Shown one piece after another: positions 32,630-40,187 of a stretch of DNA of 56,993 bases. The translations under genes were made by a program, and so were the position numbers. The stretch is taken from NCBI GenBank assembly GCA_017548985.1, contig JAFYYW010000024.1, positions 1-56,993 on the forward strand, given 5' to 3'. Origin of the DNA: Bacteroidales bacterium (GTDB lineage Bacteria > Bacteroidota > Bacteroidia > Bacteroidales > UBA932). The first letter of the stretch is position 1. Each line of letters opens with the position of its first letter. The notes beneath the pieces were generated by a model. That model was given only the letters and a program-made list of their open reading frames with translations, ran no database searches and was not told the origin of the DNA.

Positions 32630-34868
32630 TTTATTATTGCTAACCATATTGGGACTCGGGATTTTCGCCGGCCCGGAAGCCACGACGGATGGGTATACCT
32701 ATCTTGGTCATAATGAGGACATTCCGGGTGAAAAGATGCTGAACATCTACAATGTCCCCTCGGATAATGTCAGCTTGGCCGGCCTATGGTTCGAGTTTCC
32801 CGGCCAGATGGGGGATAGCTATGTCAATGAGTTCGGGGTAAGCATCGCTTCCAACGCGTGTCCTACCAAGTCCGGTAAGAGATCTAAGGGGAAGCGTCTA
32901 TATAAGATCCAGACTAAAGCTTTCAGGGAAGCCAAGAGCGCTCTGGAGGCTGTCAAGATCATCGGCTCAGAGGTCAGCAGACGTGGATGCGACGAGTCCG
33001 GCAGGACATTCCTGATAGCTGACGCCGGTGGCGGATGGGTCTGCTCCGTGGTCAGGGGTAAGATATGGGTGGCCCAAAGAGTCCCGGAGAACCATATAAT
33101 GTTGATAGCCAACTGTTTCAATATCGGGGAAGTCGACCTGGAGGACACCGCTAACTTCCTGGGCAGCGAGAACTTGGTCCGCTTTGCCGAAAAAAAGGGC
33201 TGGTATAACCCGAGTCGTGACGGCGCTTTCAATTTCACAAAAGCTTATGCCGATCCGTCTTCCTTGGACGATCCGGTGAATATCGAACGCTTGGCTTTGG
33301 CCAGCGAATACTTTTTTGGGGACAGCTTGGATCCCTCGCAGGTGGTTTTCTCCCAAGAGCCTCCGAGGAAGTTCCATCGCCGAGATTTGTCGAACCTGTT
33401 ATCGGACACCTCTTTGAGAGACGAGAACACGGCTCTCACTACCATATTCACCATGAATCCGGTTTATCCTCCAAAGAAGGGCACTGTGATATGGGTCGGC
33501 TATCCAAGCCAGGATGCCGCCAACCATTCCCAATGGACCATATTCACGAAAACGCCGGAGGCCTGCCACCGCTTCGCTGATTCTGATTTGGCTCTCAGGA
33601 AGCATTTCAAGGACGTGACTCACTTTAGGGATCGCTGGCCTGAGCACTTCTATTGGCACTACCTTTATCCTGAGGTCAACATAGATGTTGTGCCTCACGA
33701 TTTGACCGTGTATGTCCCGACACTGACTCGGGCTGAGGCCGTCAAACATCCGGAACAGGTCGGTAACTCCTTCAATGACCATTTCCATGTTTTGGAAGAC
33801 CCTGCCAGGGGGCTTCTCCACGCTTTCTGGACCCAAGGGTCATGGGAGGCCGCTGACGATGAGCATGTTGTGTATGCCCAAAGCCCGGATAATGGTGTGA
33901 CGTGGACTGATCCTGTGATTATCGCGGGATCCGCCACGAGGTCTGATCCCAAGCCTGTGGCCGCCTGGCAGCAACCGATGATCACCAGGAGCGGGCGTCT
34001 CTATTGCCTGTGGAACCAAGAGACCACCGTGAAGAAACACCTTTGCGGGATTATGTGCGGGCGATATTCCGATGATGGCGGCAAGACTTGGAGCGCCCCC
34101 GGGATAGTTCCGTTCCCCAAGCGTTTCAGCGAGGATCCGGAAGATCCCTCGGTTCCTCCGACCTGGTGCATGTGGCAAAGGCCTCTCCGACTCGGAAAGG
34201 ATGGCCTATACCTTGCCGGTTGCTCCCGTTACGGGAGAGATGGCATCAGCCGGGTGGAGTTCTGGCGCTACGATAACATTGATAACGATCCGGAAATCAA
34301 GGATATCCAAATCTCATTCTTTAATACGGAAGATGAGGCTTTTGACGCCTCGAAGGTTGAGAGGGATAATGATTACGAGCCCCGGGAAGGTCTCATTGTC
34401 GAGGAAGCTTGTATTGTCGGCCTTCCTGACGGGCGGCTTTTCTCGGTCATGCGTACAACCATAGGCTCTCCGATCTGGTCCGTCAGCTCAGATGATGGTG
34501 AGACTTGGTCCAGGCCTGAGATCCTCCGCATGAAAGACGGAGGTGAGGCGATTCTTCAGCCCTGCTCACCATGCCCCATTTATGACTATGCCGGGCCTGA
34601 GGCGAGGAGTGGGAAGTATTTCCTCATGGCACATAACGCTTATGATTTCAATGGTTTGACTGCCTATCAGAACAGGGGCCCGCTCTATAAGTTTGACGGG
34701 AGTTTCGTCGAAGGGGCACACCAGCCTGTTTGGTTTGAGGATCGTGGTGTTTTCTCTCCGAGGGATACAGGTAACTCGTTCTATACCAGCTACACAGCAC
34801 TTGACGGGAAAGGTACTCTCTGGTTCGGGGACCAGAAATACTACCTGTTCGGGAAGAGGATGAATTGA
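32622..34868 (+). CDS. Fusion of peptidase C69-like domain and sialidase-type propeller
   Basis: Residues 1 to about 350 resemble the dipeptidase C69 Ntn fold (ATTDGYTYLGHNED, YVNEFGVSIASNA, then WVAQRVPENHIMLIANCFNI). From about residue 365 a six-bladed sialidase/BNR propeller begins, with Asp-box motifs SPDNGVTW, SDDGGKTW and SSDDGETW. The C69 nucleophile, a Cys about 12 residues before the TxDG block, is absent: a Gly is there and the upstream frame (closed by a stop) offers no Cys. The Ntn half is therefore likely inactive or repurposed. The N-terminus (MSDLLLLTILGLGIFAG) is short and hydrophobic, possibly a poor signal. It overlaps the GH39 gene by 8 bp and lies upstream of a sulfatase. 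Confidence 0.75.
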   Translation: MSDLLLLTILGLGIFAGPEATTDGYTYLGHNEDIPGEKMLNIYNVPSDNVSLAGLWFEFPGQMGDSYVNEFGVSIASNACPTKSGKRSKGKRLYKIQTKAFREAKSALEAVKIIGSEVSRRGCDESGRTFLIADAGGGWVCSVVRGKIWVAQRVPENHIMLIANCFNIGEVDLEDTANFLGSENLVRFAEKKGWYNPSRDGAFNFTKAYADPSSLDDPVNIERLALASEYFFGDSLDPSQVVFSQEPPRKFHRRDLSNLLSDTSLRDENTALTTIFTMNPVYPPKKGTVIWVGYPSQDAANHSQWTIFTKTPEACHRFADSDLALRKHFKDVTHFRDRWPEHFYWHYLYPEVNIDVVPHDLTVYVPTLTRAEAVKHPEQVGNSFNDHFHVLEDPARGLLHAFWTQGSWEAADDEHVVYAQSPDNGVTWTDPVIIAGSATRSDPKPVAAWQQPMITRSGRLYCLWNQETTVKKHLCGIMCGRYSDDGGKTWSAPGIVPFPKRFSEDPEDPSVPPTWCMWQRPLRLGKDGLYLAGCSRYGRDGISRVEFWRYDNIDNDPEIKDIQISFFNTEDEAFDASKVERDNDYEPREGLIVEEACIVGLPDGRLFSVMRTTIGSPIWSVSSDDGETWSRPEILRMKDGGEAILQPCSPCPIYDYAGPEARSGKYFLMAHNAYDFNGLTAYQNRGPLYKFDGSFVEGAHQPVWFEDRGVFSPRDTGNSFYTSYTALDGKGTLWFGDQKYYLFGKRMN

Positions 34869-34887
34869 TATTATTAGACTCAGAATA

Positions 34888-36372
34888 ATGACATACAAGC
34901 ATTTGTTTCTGCCTTTCGCGGCTCTGCTCGCCGGATGCTCCGGCCATAAGACCGAAGTGCCCAACGTCGTCTTTATTTTGGCCGATGACCTTGGATATGG
35001 GGACTTGGGTTGCTATGGAGCCAAGGGTGTCGAGACTCCGAATGTGGATGGCCTGGCCAGACAGGGGATCCGTTGCACGGACGCACATGCGGTGGCGTCC
35101 ACCAGCACACCCTCCCGTTACTCTCTCCTGACCGGACAGTATCCTTGGCGCAAGGCAGGGACGGACGTGGCCGCGGGCAACGCCAAAATGATCATATCAC
35201 CGGACCAGTTCACAGTCGCTGACATGCTCAAGACGCAGGGTTATTCTACCGGCGCTATCGGCAAATGGCATCTTGGGCTGGGCTCCGAGACGGGAAAGCA
35301 GGACTGGAACGGGGAACTGGACGAGGATCTCTCCGACATCGGTTTTGATTATCACTACATTATGGCGGCCACTTCTGACCGTGTCCCTTGCGTGTTTATC
35401 GAGAACGGGAGGGTGGTCAGTCATGATCCTGACTATCCCATCGAGGTGAGTTACAAGGGTAATTTCGAAGGGGAGCCTACCGGGCGGGATAACCCGGAAC
35501 TGCTTTATAACCTGCGCTCCAGTCATGGGCATGACATGTCCATCGTGAATGGCATCGGACGTATAGGCTACATGAAAGGGGGTGGCAAAGCGCTCTGGAA
35601 AGATGAGACGATCGCGGATTCTTTGACCACGCATGCGGTTCGGTTTATCGAGGAAAATGCCGATCATCCATTCTTCTTGTATTTCGCCACAAATGACATC
35701 CATGTCCCGAGATTTCCGGCGGAACGTTTCCGCGGGGCTAGTACCATGGGCCTCAGAGGTGACGCCATCGCTCAGTTCGACTGGAGTGTGGGAGAGATTC
35801 TCAAAACTTTGGAAAGACTTGGCCTTGAGAAGAATACGATTGTGGTTCTGACAAGCGATAATGGTCCTGTGCTGGATGATGGTTACGATGACAAAGCGGA
35901 GGAGCTTGTCGGAGACCACAAGCCAGCTGGGCCTTGGCGCGGGGGGAAATATTCAGCCTATGAGGGAGGCACAGCTATCCCGCTTATTATCCGCTGGCCC
36001 GGCCATGTCAAAGCCGGGAAGGAGGATGACAGGATCATTTCCCAGATAGACGGGTTCCGGACTTTGGCGACCCTGTTGGGTGCCGAGATCCCTGCCGGCG
36101 CCGCTCCCGACAGCCGGGACTTCAAAGACGCTGAATATGTGATGGAGATGTCCAATGACCACACCCTCTCCGTCTGTGATAAGGAGTGGAAATATATCTC
36201 ACCCTCCAATGATCCTGAGATGATCCAGTGGGGGCCGAAGATTGAGACGGGCTACCGTCCTTTTGACCAGCTTTTCGATCGTCGGACCGATCCGGGTGAG
36301 ACCGCGAATGTGGCCGGTGATCACCCTGACGTGGTCGAACGTTTCAAGACCATAGTGCGGGAACAACGTTGA
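34888..36372 (+). CDS. Ser-type sulfatase (family S1), lipoprotein
   Basis: The 494-residue protein has a lipobox (LAGC, Cys 17) and the sulfatase N-terminal metal motif VFILADDLGYGDLG. The formylglycine motif is S73-T-P-S-R77 followed by YSLLTG, so the modified residue is a serine, not a cysteine. Further blocks are AIGKWHLG and VVLTSDNGP. Ser-type sulfatases need a radical-SAM maturase (anSME) to form formylglycine; none is recognised in this window. It removes sulfate esters from glycans in the periplasm. It lies 19 nt after the C69-sialidase gene and 1 nt before the transporter gene, so it is part of one operon. Confidence 0.93.
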   Translation: MTYKHLFLPFAALLAGCSGHKTEVPNVVFILADDLGYGDLGCYGAKGVETPNVDGLARQGIRCTDAHAVASTSTPSRYSLLTGQYPWRKAGTDVAAGNAKMIISPDQFTVADMLKTQGYSTGAIGKWHLGLGSETGKQDWNGELDEDLSDIGFDYHYIMAATSDRVPCVFIENGRVVSHDPDYPIEVSYKGNFEGEPTGRDNPELLYNLRSSHGHDMSIVNGIGRIGYMKGGGKALWKDETIADSLTTHAVRFIEENADHPFFLYFATNDIHVPRFPAERFRGASTMGLRGDAIAQFDWSVGEILKTLERLGLEKNTIVVLTSDNGPVLDDGYDDKAEELVGDHKPAGPWRGGKYSAYEGGTAIPLIIRWPGHVKAGKEDDRIISQIDGFRTLATLLGAEIPAGAAPDSRDFKDAEYVMEMSNDHTLSVCDKEWKYISPSNDPEMIQWGPKIETGYRPFDQLFDRRTDPGETANVAGDHPDVVERFKTIVREQR

Positions 36373-36373
36373 T

Positions 36374-37300
36374 ATGAGACCGGAATCAACAAAGATGAAC
36401 AAAGACGCATTGGTGGGCCATCTGTCCGTCGGGGCAGCCTATGTCATATTCGGGCTTAACATAGTGTTCTGCAAGGATATAGCCAACTCTGACGTGGTTT
36501 CGCCTGGAGTGCTTTTCACCTTACGGGCGCTAGGAGCATGCTCTTTATTCTGGCTCATCTCTTTGTTCATGCCGAAAGAAAAGGTTGAGAGAGGGGACTA
36601 TTTGAGGATCGCCGCGGCTTCCTTTGTGGGTTTGTTCGTTCCCCAGTTTACCTTCCTGATGGCGATCACGATGTCCAGTTCGATAGACACTGCCATAATG
36701 GGAACCCTGGGACCGATATTCACGATGTTTTTCGCCTACTTCTTCCTTAAAGAGCCTATCACGGGGAAAAAGGCGTGGGGAGTCGTGACCAGTTTCGCCG
36801 GAATATTGTTCCTGATATTCAACTCCGTACATGCGGATGGAGGTTCCGCCTCATCGCCTCTCGGAATAGCGCTTCTTCTATTGAACAGCCTTAGCTTCTC
36901 GCTGTATCTGGGGTTTTTCCGCCCGCTGATATCGAAGTACAGCGTTATCACTTTCATGAAGTGGATGTTCCTTTTCGCCTTGATCCTATCATTGCTGGTA
37001 TTCGGGAAGAGTTTCGTGACCACTGATTTCCTGGCCATCCCGACTGCTGTCCGGTGGGAGATAGCGTATCTCATCTTCTTCGCCACCTTTGTGGCGTATT
37101 TCCTTATCCCTTTGGGACAGAAATATTTGCGACCGACCCTTGTGAGCATGTATTCATACTTGCAGCCGATTATAGCGACAATAATCAGCATCAGCGTCGG
37201 AATGGATACCTTGACTTGGCAGAAGATCCTGGCCATGGGTCTGGTTGTTGGTGGAGTCATCCTGGTAAGTCGCTCCCGTGCGGCCGGACAACCCCGATGA
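36374..37300 (+). CDS. DMT/EamA family transporter
   Basis: The 308-residue membrane protein has about ten predicted transmembrane segments in two EamA repeats (for example VGAAYVIFGLNIVF, IAAASFVGLFVPQFTFLMAI, WGVVTSFAGILFLIF, ILAMGLVVGGVILVS). It starts 1 nt after the sulfatase stop; ATG 36395 is a possible alternative start. EamA transporters export or import small metabolites. In this operon it may move a sugar or breakdown product, but its substrate is unknown. Confidence 0.9.
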   Translation: MRPESTKMNKDALVGHLSVGAAYVIFGLNIVFCKDIANSDVVSPGVLFTLRALGACSLFWLISLFMPKEKVERGDYLRIAAASFVGLFVPQFTFLMAITMSSSIDTAIMGTLGPIFTMFFAYFFLKEPITGKKAWGVVTSFAGILFLIFNSVHADGGSASSPLGIALLLLNSLSFSLYLGFFRPLISKYSVITFMKWMFLFALILSLLVFGKSFVTTDFLAIPTAVRWEIAYLIFFATFVAYFLIPLGQKYLRPTLVSMYSYLQPIIATIISISVGMDTLTWQKILAMGLVVGGVILVSRSRAAGQPR

Positions 37301-37337
37301 GGATTGAGATTTGTGAATAATTAATATAACTTATTGT

Positions 37338-38249
37338 ATGAGAATTGTTTCCAGATTGTTTGCGATTTGTCTTTCGCTCTTAGCCATCATGGTTTCGGCT
37401 TGTGCGGAGGAGCCCATAAAGGGCGTTATCATCACCGGACAGAACAATCATAACTGGCCGGTCAGCCATAAGGCTATAAAGATGACTCTTGAGAATTCCG
37501 GACTCTTTCAGGTCGATGTCGCCTTGTCTCTCGCCGCGGGAGAGGACATGTCTTCTTTCGACGTGGATTTTAGCAAATATTCGTTCGTGTTCCTCGACTA
37601 CAACGGAGACCCTTGGCCGGAGAAGATGAACAACGCCTTTTTGAATTATGTCAAGAACGGAGGTGGAGTCGTGGTCTACCATGCAGCGGATAACTCATTC
37701 GCCGATTGGGACGAGTACAACAAGATAATAGCCCTTGGTGGTTGGGGCGGAAGAGACGAGAAATCAGGACCTTATGTTTACTGGAAGGATGGTGCCCTCG
37801 TCAAGGATACCTCTGCCGGTTCCGGTGGATCGCACGGTGCCAGGCATGAATACATCATGAACCGGAGAGTCCCTTCGCACCCGATATTAAATGGTCTGCC
37901 GGAACGATGGAAGCATGCCAGCGACGAGCTTTACGACAGGATGAGAGGCCCCGGAGACATCAAAGATCTCCTTTACACGGCATATTCCCCGACAGAATTA
38001 GGTGGTTCGGGTCGTGAGGAACCGCTTGTCTTTACTGTTGAATATGGTAAAGGCAGGATATTCCACATCATGATTGGCCACTGTGGCGACACCCTGGAGG
38101 ATAATCCCGCCATGCAATGCGCTGGTTTCCAGACGCTTCTGCTTAGAGGTACGGAGTGGTGCGCCACTGGTGAAGTCAAACAAAAAGTCCCCGCCGATTT
38201 TCCGACGGAGACATCAGTCTCCCTCCGGACGGACTATAAACAGCCTTAA
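37338..38249 (+). CDS. ThuA-like domain protein, lipoprotein
   Basis: The 303-residue protein has a lipoprotein signal (lipobox VSAC) and a ThuA/glutamine-amidotransferase-like fold. Blocks seen are GVIITGQNNHNWPVSHKAIK, then YSFVFLDYNGDPWP, then GGGVVVYHAADNSF and GRIFHIMIGHCGD. ThuA proteins are linked with sugar catabolism and often sit with glycosidases and oxidoreductases. It is the last gene of the GH39/sialidase/sulfatase cluster, 37 nt behind the transporter. Confidence 0.87.
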   Translation: MRIVSRLFAICLSLLAIMVSACAEEPIKGVIITGQNNHNWPVSHKAIKMTLENSGLFQVDVALSLAAGEDMSSFDVDFSKYSFVFLDYNGDPWPEKMNNAFLNYVKNGGGVVVYHAADNSFADWDEYNKIIALGGWGGRDEKSGPYVYWKDGALVKDTSAGSGGSHGARHEYIMNRRVPSHPILNGLPERWKHASDELYDRMRGPGDIKDLLYTAYSPTELGGSGREEPLVFTVEYGKGRIFHIMIGHCGDTLEDNPAMQCAGFQTLLLRGTEWCATGEVKQKVPADFPTETSVSLRTDYKQP

Positions 38250-38308
38250 TCATATTTTTTTTCATGCCTCCCGCGCAAGATTCGCGATTTTTGGTGTTTA
38301 TATAATAG

Positions 38309-38950
38309 ATGAAGGCCAAAATATCAGGAATCTCCAGATTGCGGATCGGGGTGGATGGCGAAGGAGTCACAACTCTGGTCGCGTTCATGCTGTGTCCTCT
38401 CACTTGCGAGTATTGCCTGAATCCGCAGACCTTGTCGGTCTCATATCACCATAAAGAGTATTCTCCGGCTGAGTTATATGATGAGATTCGCAAGGACGAG
38501 CTGTATTTCCTGGCGACAGGAGGTGGCGTGACTTTCGGGGGAGGGGAACCTCTTCTGAGTCACCAGTTTATCAAGGAATTCCGGGATATCTGCGGGGATC
38601 AGTGGAAGATCAATGTAGAGACTTCCCTGAATGTGCCCCCCTCCTTTTTGGAGACTGTCATCCCTGTGGCAGATGAATATCTGATCGATATCAAGGATAT
38701 GAATCCGACCATCTACAAGAGCTACACGGGGAAAGACAATTCCCAGGTCCTTAAGAACTTGCGTACCATGGCCGAACTTGGGTTGTCCGGGAAATGCGTC
38801 ATCAGGATCCCGTTGATTCCTGGTTTCAACACCTCGGAGGATGTGGCTAAGAGCGAGGCCGAGGTCATCGAGCTTGGTTTTGAAAGAATTGATAAATTTG
38901 AATATGATATAGGCTATGCAGAGAGGAAAAGAAATATGCAAGATGCTTAA
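38309..38950 (+). CDS. Radical SAM activating-type enzyme
   Basis: The 213-residue protein has the radical SAM cluster motif C29-PLT-C33-EY-C36, the GGE motif VTFGGGEPLL and a short TIM-barrel core (VADEYLIDIKDMNP, VIRIPLIPGFN). It is similar to, but shorter than, pyruvate-formate-lyase-activating enzymes and lacks an extra ferredoxin-like insert. No glycyl-radical enzyme is visible in the window. Its 3' end overlaps the next gene by 35 nt, so the two are coupled. The substrate is unknown. Confidence 0.88.
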   Translation: MKAKISGISRLRIGVDGEGVTTLVAFMLCPLTCEYCLNPQTLSVSYHHKEYSPAELYDEIRKDELYFLATGGGVTFGGGEPLLSHQFIKEFRDICGDQWKINVETSLNVPPSFLETVIPVADEYLIDIKDMNPTIYKSYTGKDNSQVLKNLRTMAELGLSGKCVIRIPLIPGFNTSEDVAKSEAEVIELGFERIDKFEYDIGYAERKRNMQDA

Positions 38951-39299
38951 GGAGATCCGTCGCAGGATCGCCATCGAAAACGAGATAGAGTTTATTACCT
39001 CAGAGTGCCGTCACAAGGGCTCCTGTGCCGGCACCTGCCCTAAATGCGAGGCAGAGGTAGCCTATCTTGAGAGCCAGTTGGCCGCTCGCAAAAGACTTGG
39101 TAAAGTAGTGAAAGTGGTTGGCTTATCCATGGGGCTCGCGACAATCGCCCCAGTGACATTCACTTCCTGCCACCCGCATGACGGGGATATGGCTGTCGAT
39201 GTGTTGCAGGGAGATGTCGTTAACGCTCGGCCGGATGACCAGGAACCGAAAAAACTCGGGGGAGATGTCGCCATCACCCCCGATCAAAACTTGTTGTAG
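38916..39299 (+). CDS. Small four-cysteine protein coupled to the radical SAM gene
   Basis: The 127-residue protein begins inside the last 35 nt of the radical SAM gene (MQRGKEICKMLKEIRRRIA). It carries a cluster-like motif C31-X5-C37-X3-C41-P-K-C44 that could bind iron-sulfur or zinc. A hydrophobic segment follows (VVKVVGLSMGLATIAPVTF, ending TSC). The acidic tail is Asp-rich. I recall similar small proteins next to this radical SAM type in Bacteroidales, with no known function. It may be a partner or substrate of the radical SAM enzyme; the link is inferred from the overlap only. Confidence 0.75.
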   Translation: MQRGKEICKMLKEIRRRIAIENEIEFITSECRHKGSCAGTCPKCEAEVAYLESQLAARKRLGKVVKVVGLSMGLATIAPVTFTSCHPHDGDMAVDVLQGDVVNARPDDQEPKKLGGDVAITPDQNLL

Positions 39300-39307
39300 T
39301 TTGTCTA

Positions 39308-40111
39308 TTACTTTGCGGGACGTTTATAACCGTCATTAGTGGCGCGCTGGGACATTGCCTGGATGCGCTTCTCTGTAGCAGGGTGATCTGAGAATATCTC
39401 CGAGACAGCTGAGCTGGACGAAGCGGCCTGAGTTCCGGCGGAGGCACCGCCGTTGGAAAGGCTCAACAGTTTCTCGAAAGACATGGCCATAGCCCAGGGA
39501 TTCCTTTTGTGGGCGACCAGGAAGTCGTAACCGTAATCGTCAGCCTGGGCCTCTTGTTTCCTTGAGAATTTGGCGCTCATGAGAGCCTCTCCGAGGTCGC
39601 CGAGCTGAGAAGCCGTCAGGACAGCGATCGTACCTCCTGTCGACACCACGGCATCCCTGATCGCTGAGTTCCTTAGAGCCGCCTTGTACTGTTTCAGGGA
39701 ATGTTTCAAAGCCACGTGGCCAATCTCATGGCCAACCACTCCGAGAACCTCGTCATCTGTCATCCTGTCGAGAAGCCCCGTGTAGATTCTGACGCTACCG
39801 TCGGCGCAGGCGAAAGCATTGACGTCGTTGGTCTGGTAGACCTTGAAATTAAGGGGAGTGCCGTCGACCTCGGTGATACCCTTAGTGAGGTTACGTACCC
39901 TTTTCACGTAGGCGTTGCTCTCGGGCAGGACAGGGCTCTGTGCGTCAAGCTGGGCAACGTACTGGCTGACATAGGCTTTCATCTGCTCGTCTGTGACAGA
40001 AGCTGCCTGTGCGATCTTGGCCCCGCTGGAAAGAAGATAAGCAGGGTTGAAATACTCACCGCAAGACATCAGGAGCATGGCCGAAGCGATCAAAGACAAA
40101 ATCTTTTTCAT
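39308..40111 (-). CDS. M48 family zinc metallopeptidase, lipoprotein
   Basis: Start at ATG 40111 (MKKILSLIASAMLLMSCGEY), 267 residues, with a lipobox LMSC. The zinc motif HEIGH lies in VVGHEIGHVALKHS and the third ligand glutamate in SRKQEAQADDYG, both typical of M48 (LoiP/YggG-type) peptidases of the periplasm. The end has the usual SDHPATEKRI motif. It probably takes part in outer-membrane or envelope quality control. It has a perfect own promoter and ends tail-to-tail with the four-cysteine protein gene. Confidence 0.94.
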   Translation of the reverse strand: MKKILSLIASAMLLMSCGEYFNPAYLLSSGAKIAQAASVTDEQMKAYVSQYVAQLDAQSPVLPESNAYVKRVRNLTKGITEVDGTPLNFKVYQTNDVNAFACADGSVRIYTGLLDRMTDDEVLGVVGHEIGHVALKHSLKQYKAALRNSAIRDAVVSTGGTIAVLTASQLGDLGEALMSAKFSRKQEAQADDYGYDFLVAHKRNPWAMAMSFEKLLSLSNGGASAGTQAASSSSAVSEIFSDHPATEKRIQAMSQRATNDGYKRPAK

Positions 40112-40141
40112 ATCAGTGGTTATTATTGTTTTCCGTTTCAG

Positions 40142-40172
40142 CAAATATAATTATTTGTTTGACAATCACAAA
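40142..40172 (-). promoter_or_regulatory. Promoter of the M48 peptidase gene
   Basis: A perfect consensus on the minus strand: TTTG (40172-40169), exactly 19 nt, and TATATTTG (40149-40142), about 30 nt upstream of ATG 40111. It separates this gene from the upstream macroglobulin operon. Confidence 0.75.
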
Positions 40173-40187
40173 AGATGCCAGTCTGAC

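Noticed and set aside
38309..38950. Radical SAM gene considered as the sulfatase maturase
   Set aside because: It has one CX3CX2C motif, only 213 residues and no C-terminal cysteine-rich domain, while anSME proteins are about 370-400 residues with extra clusters.
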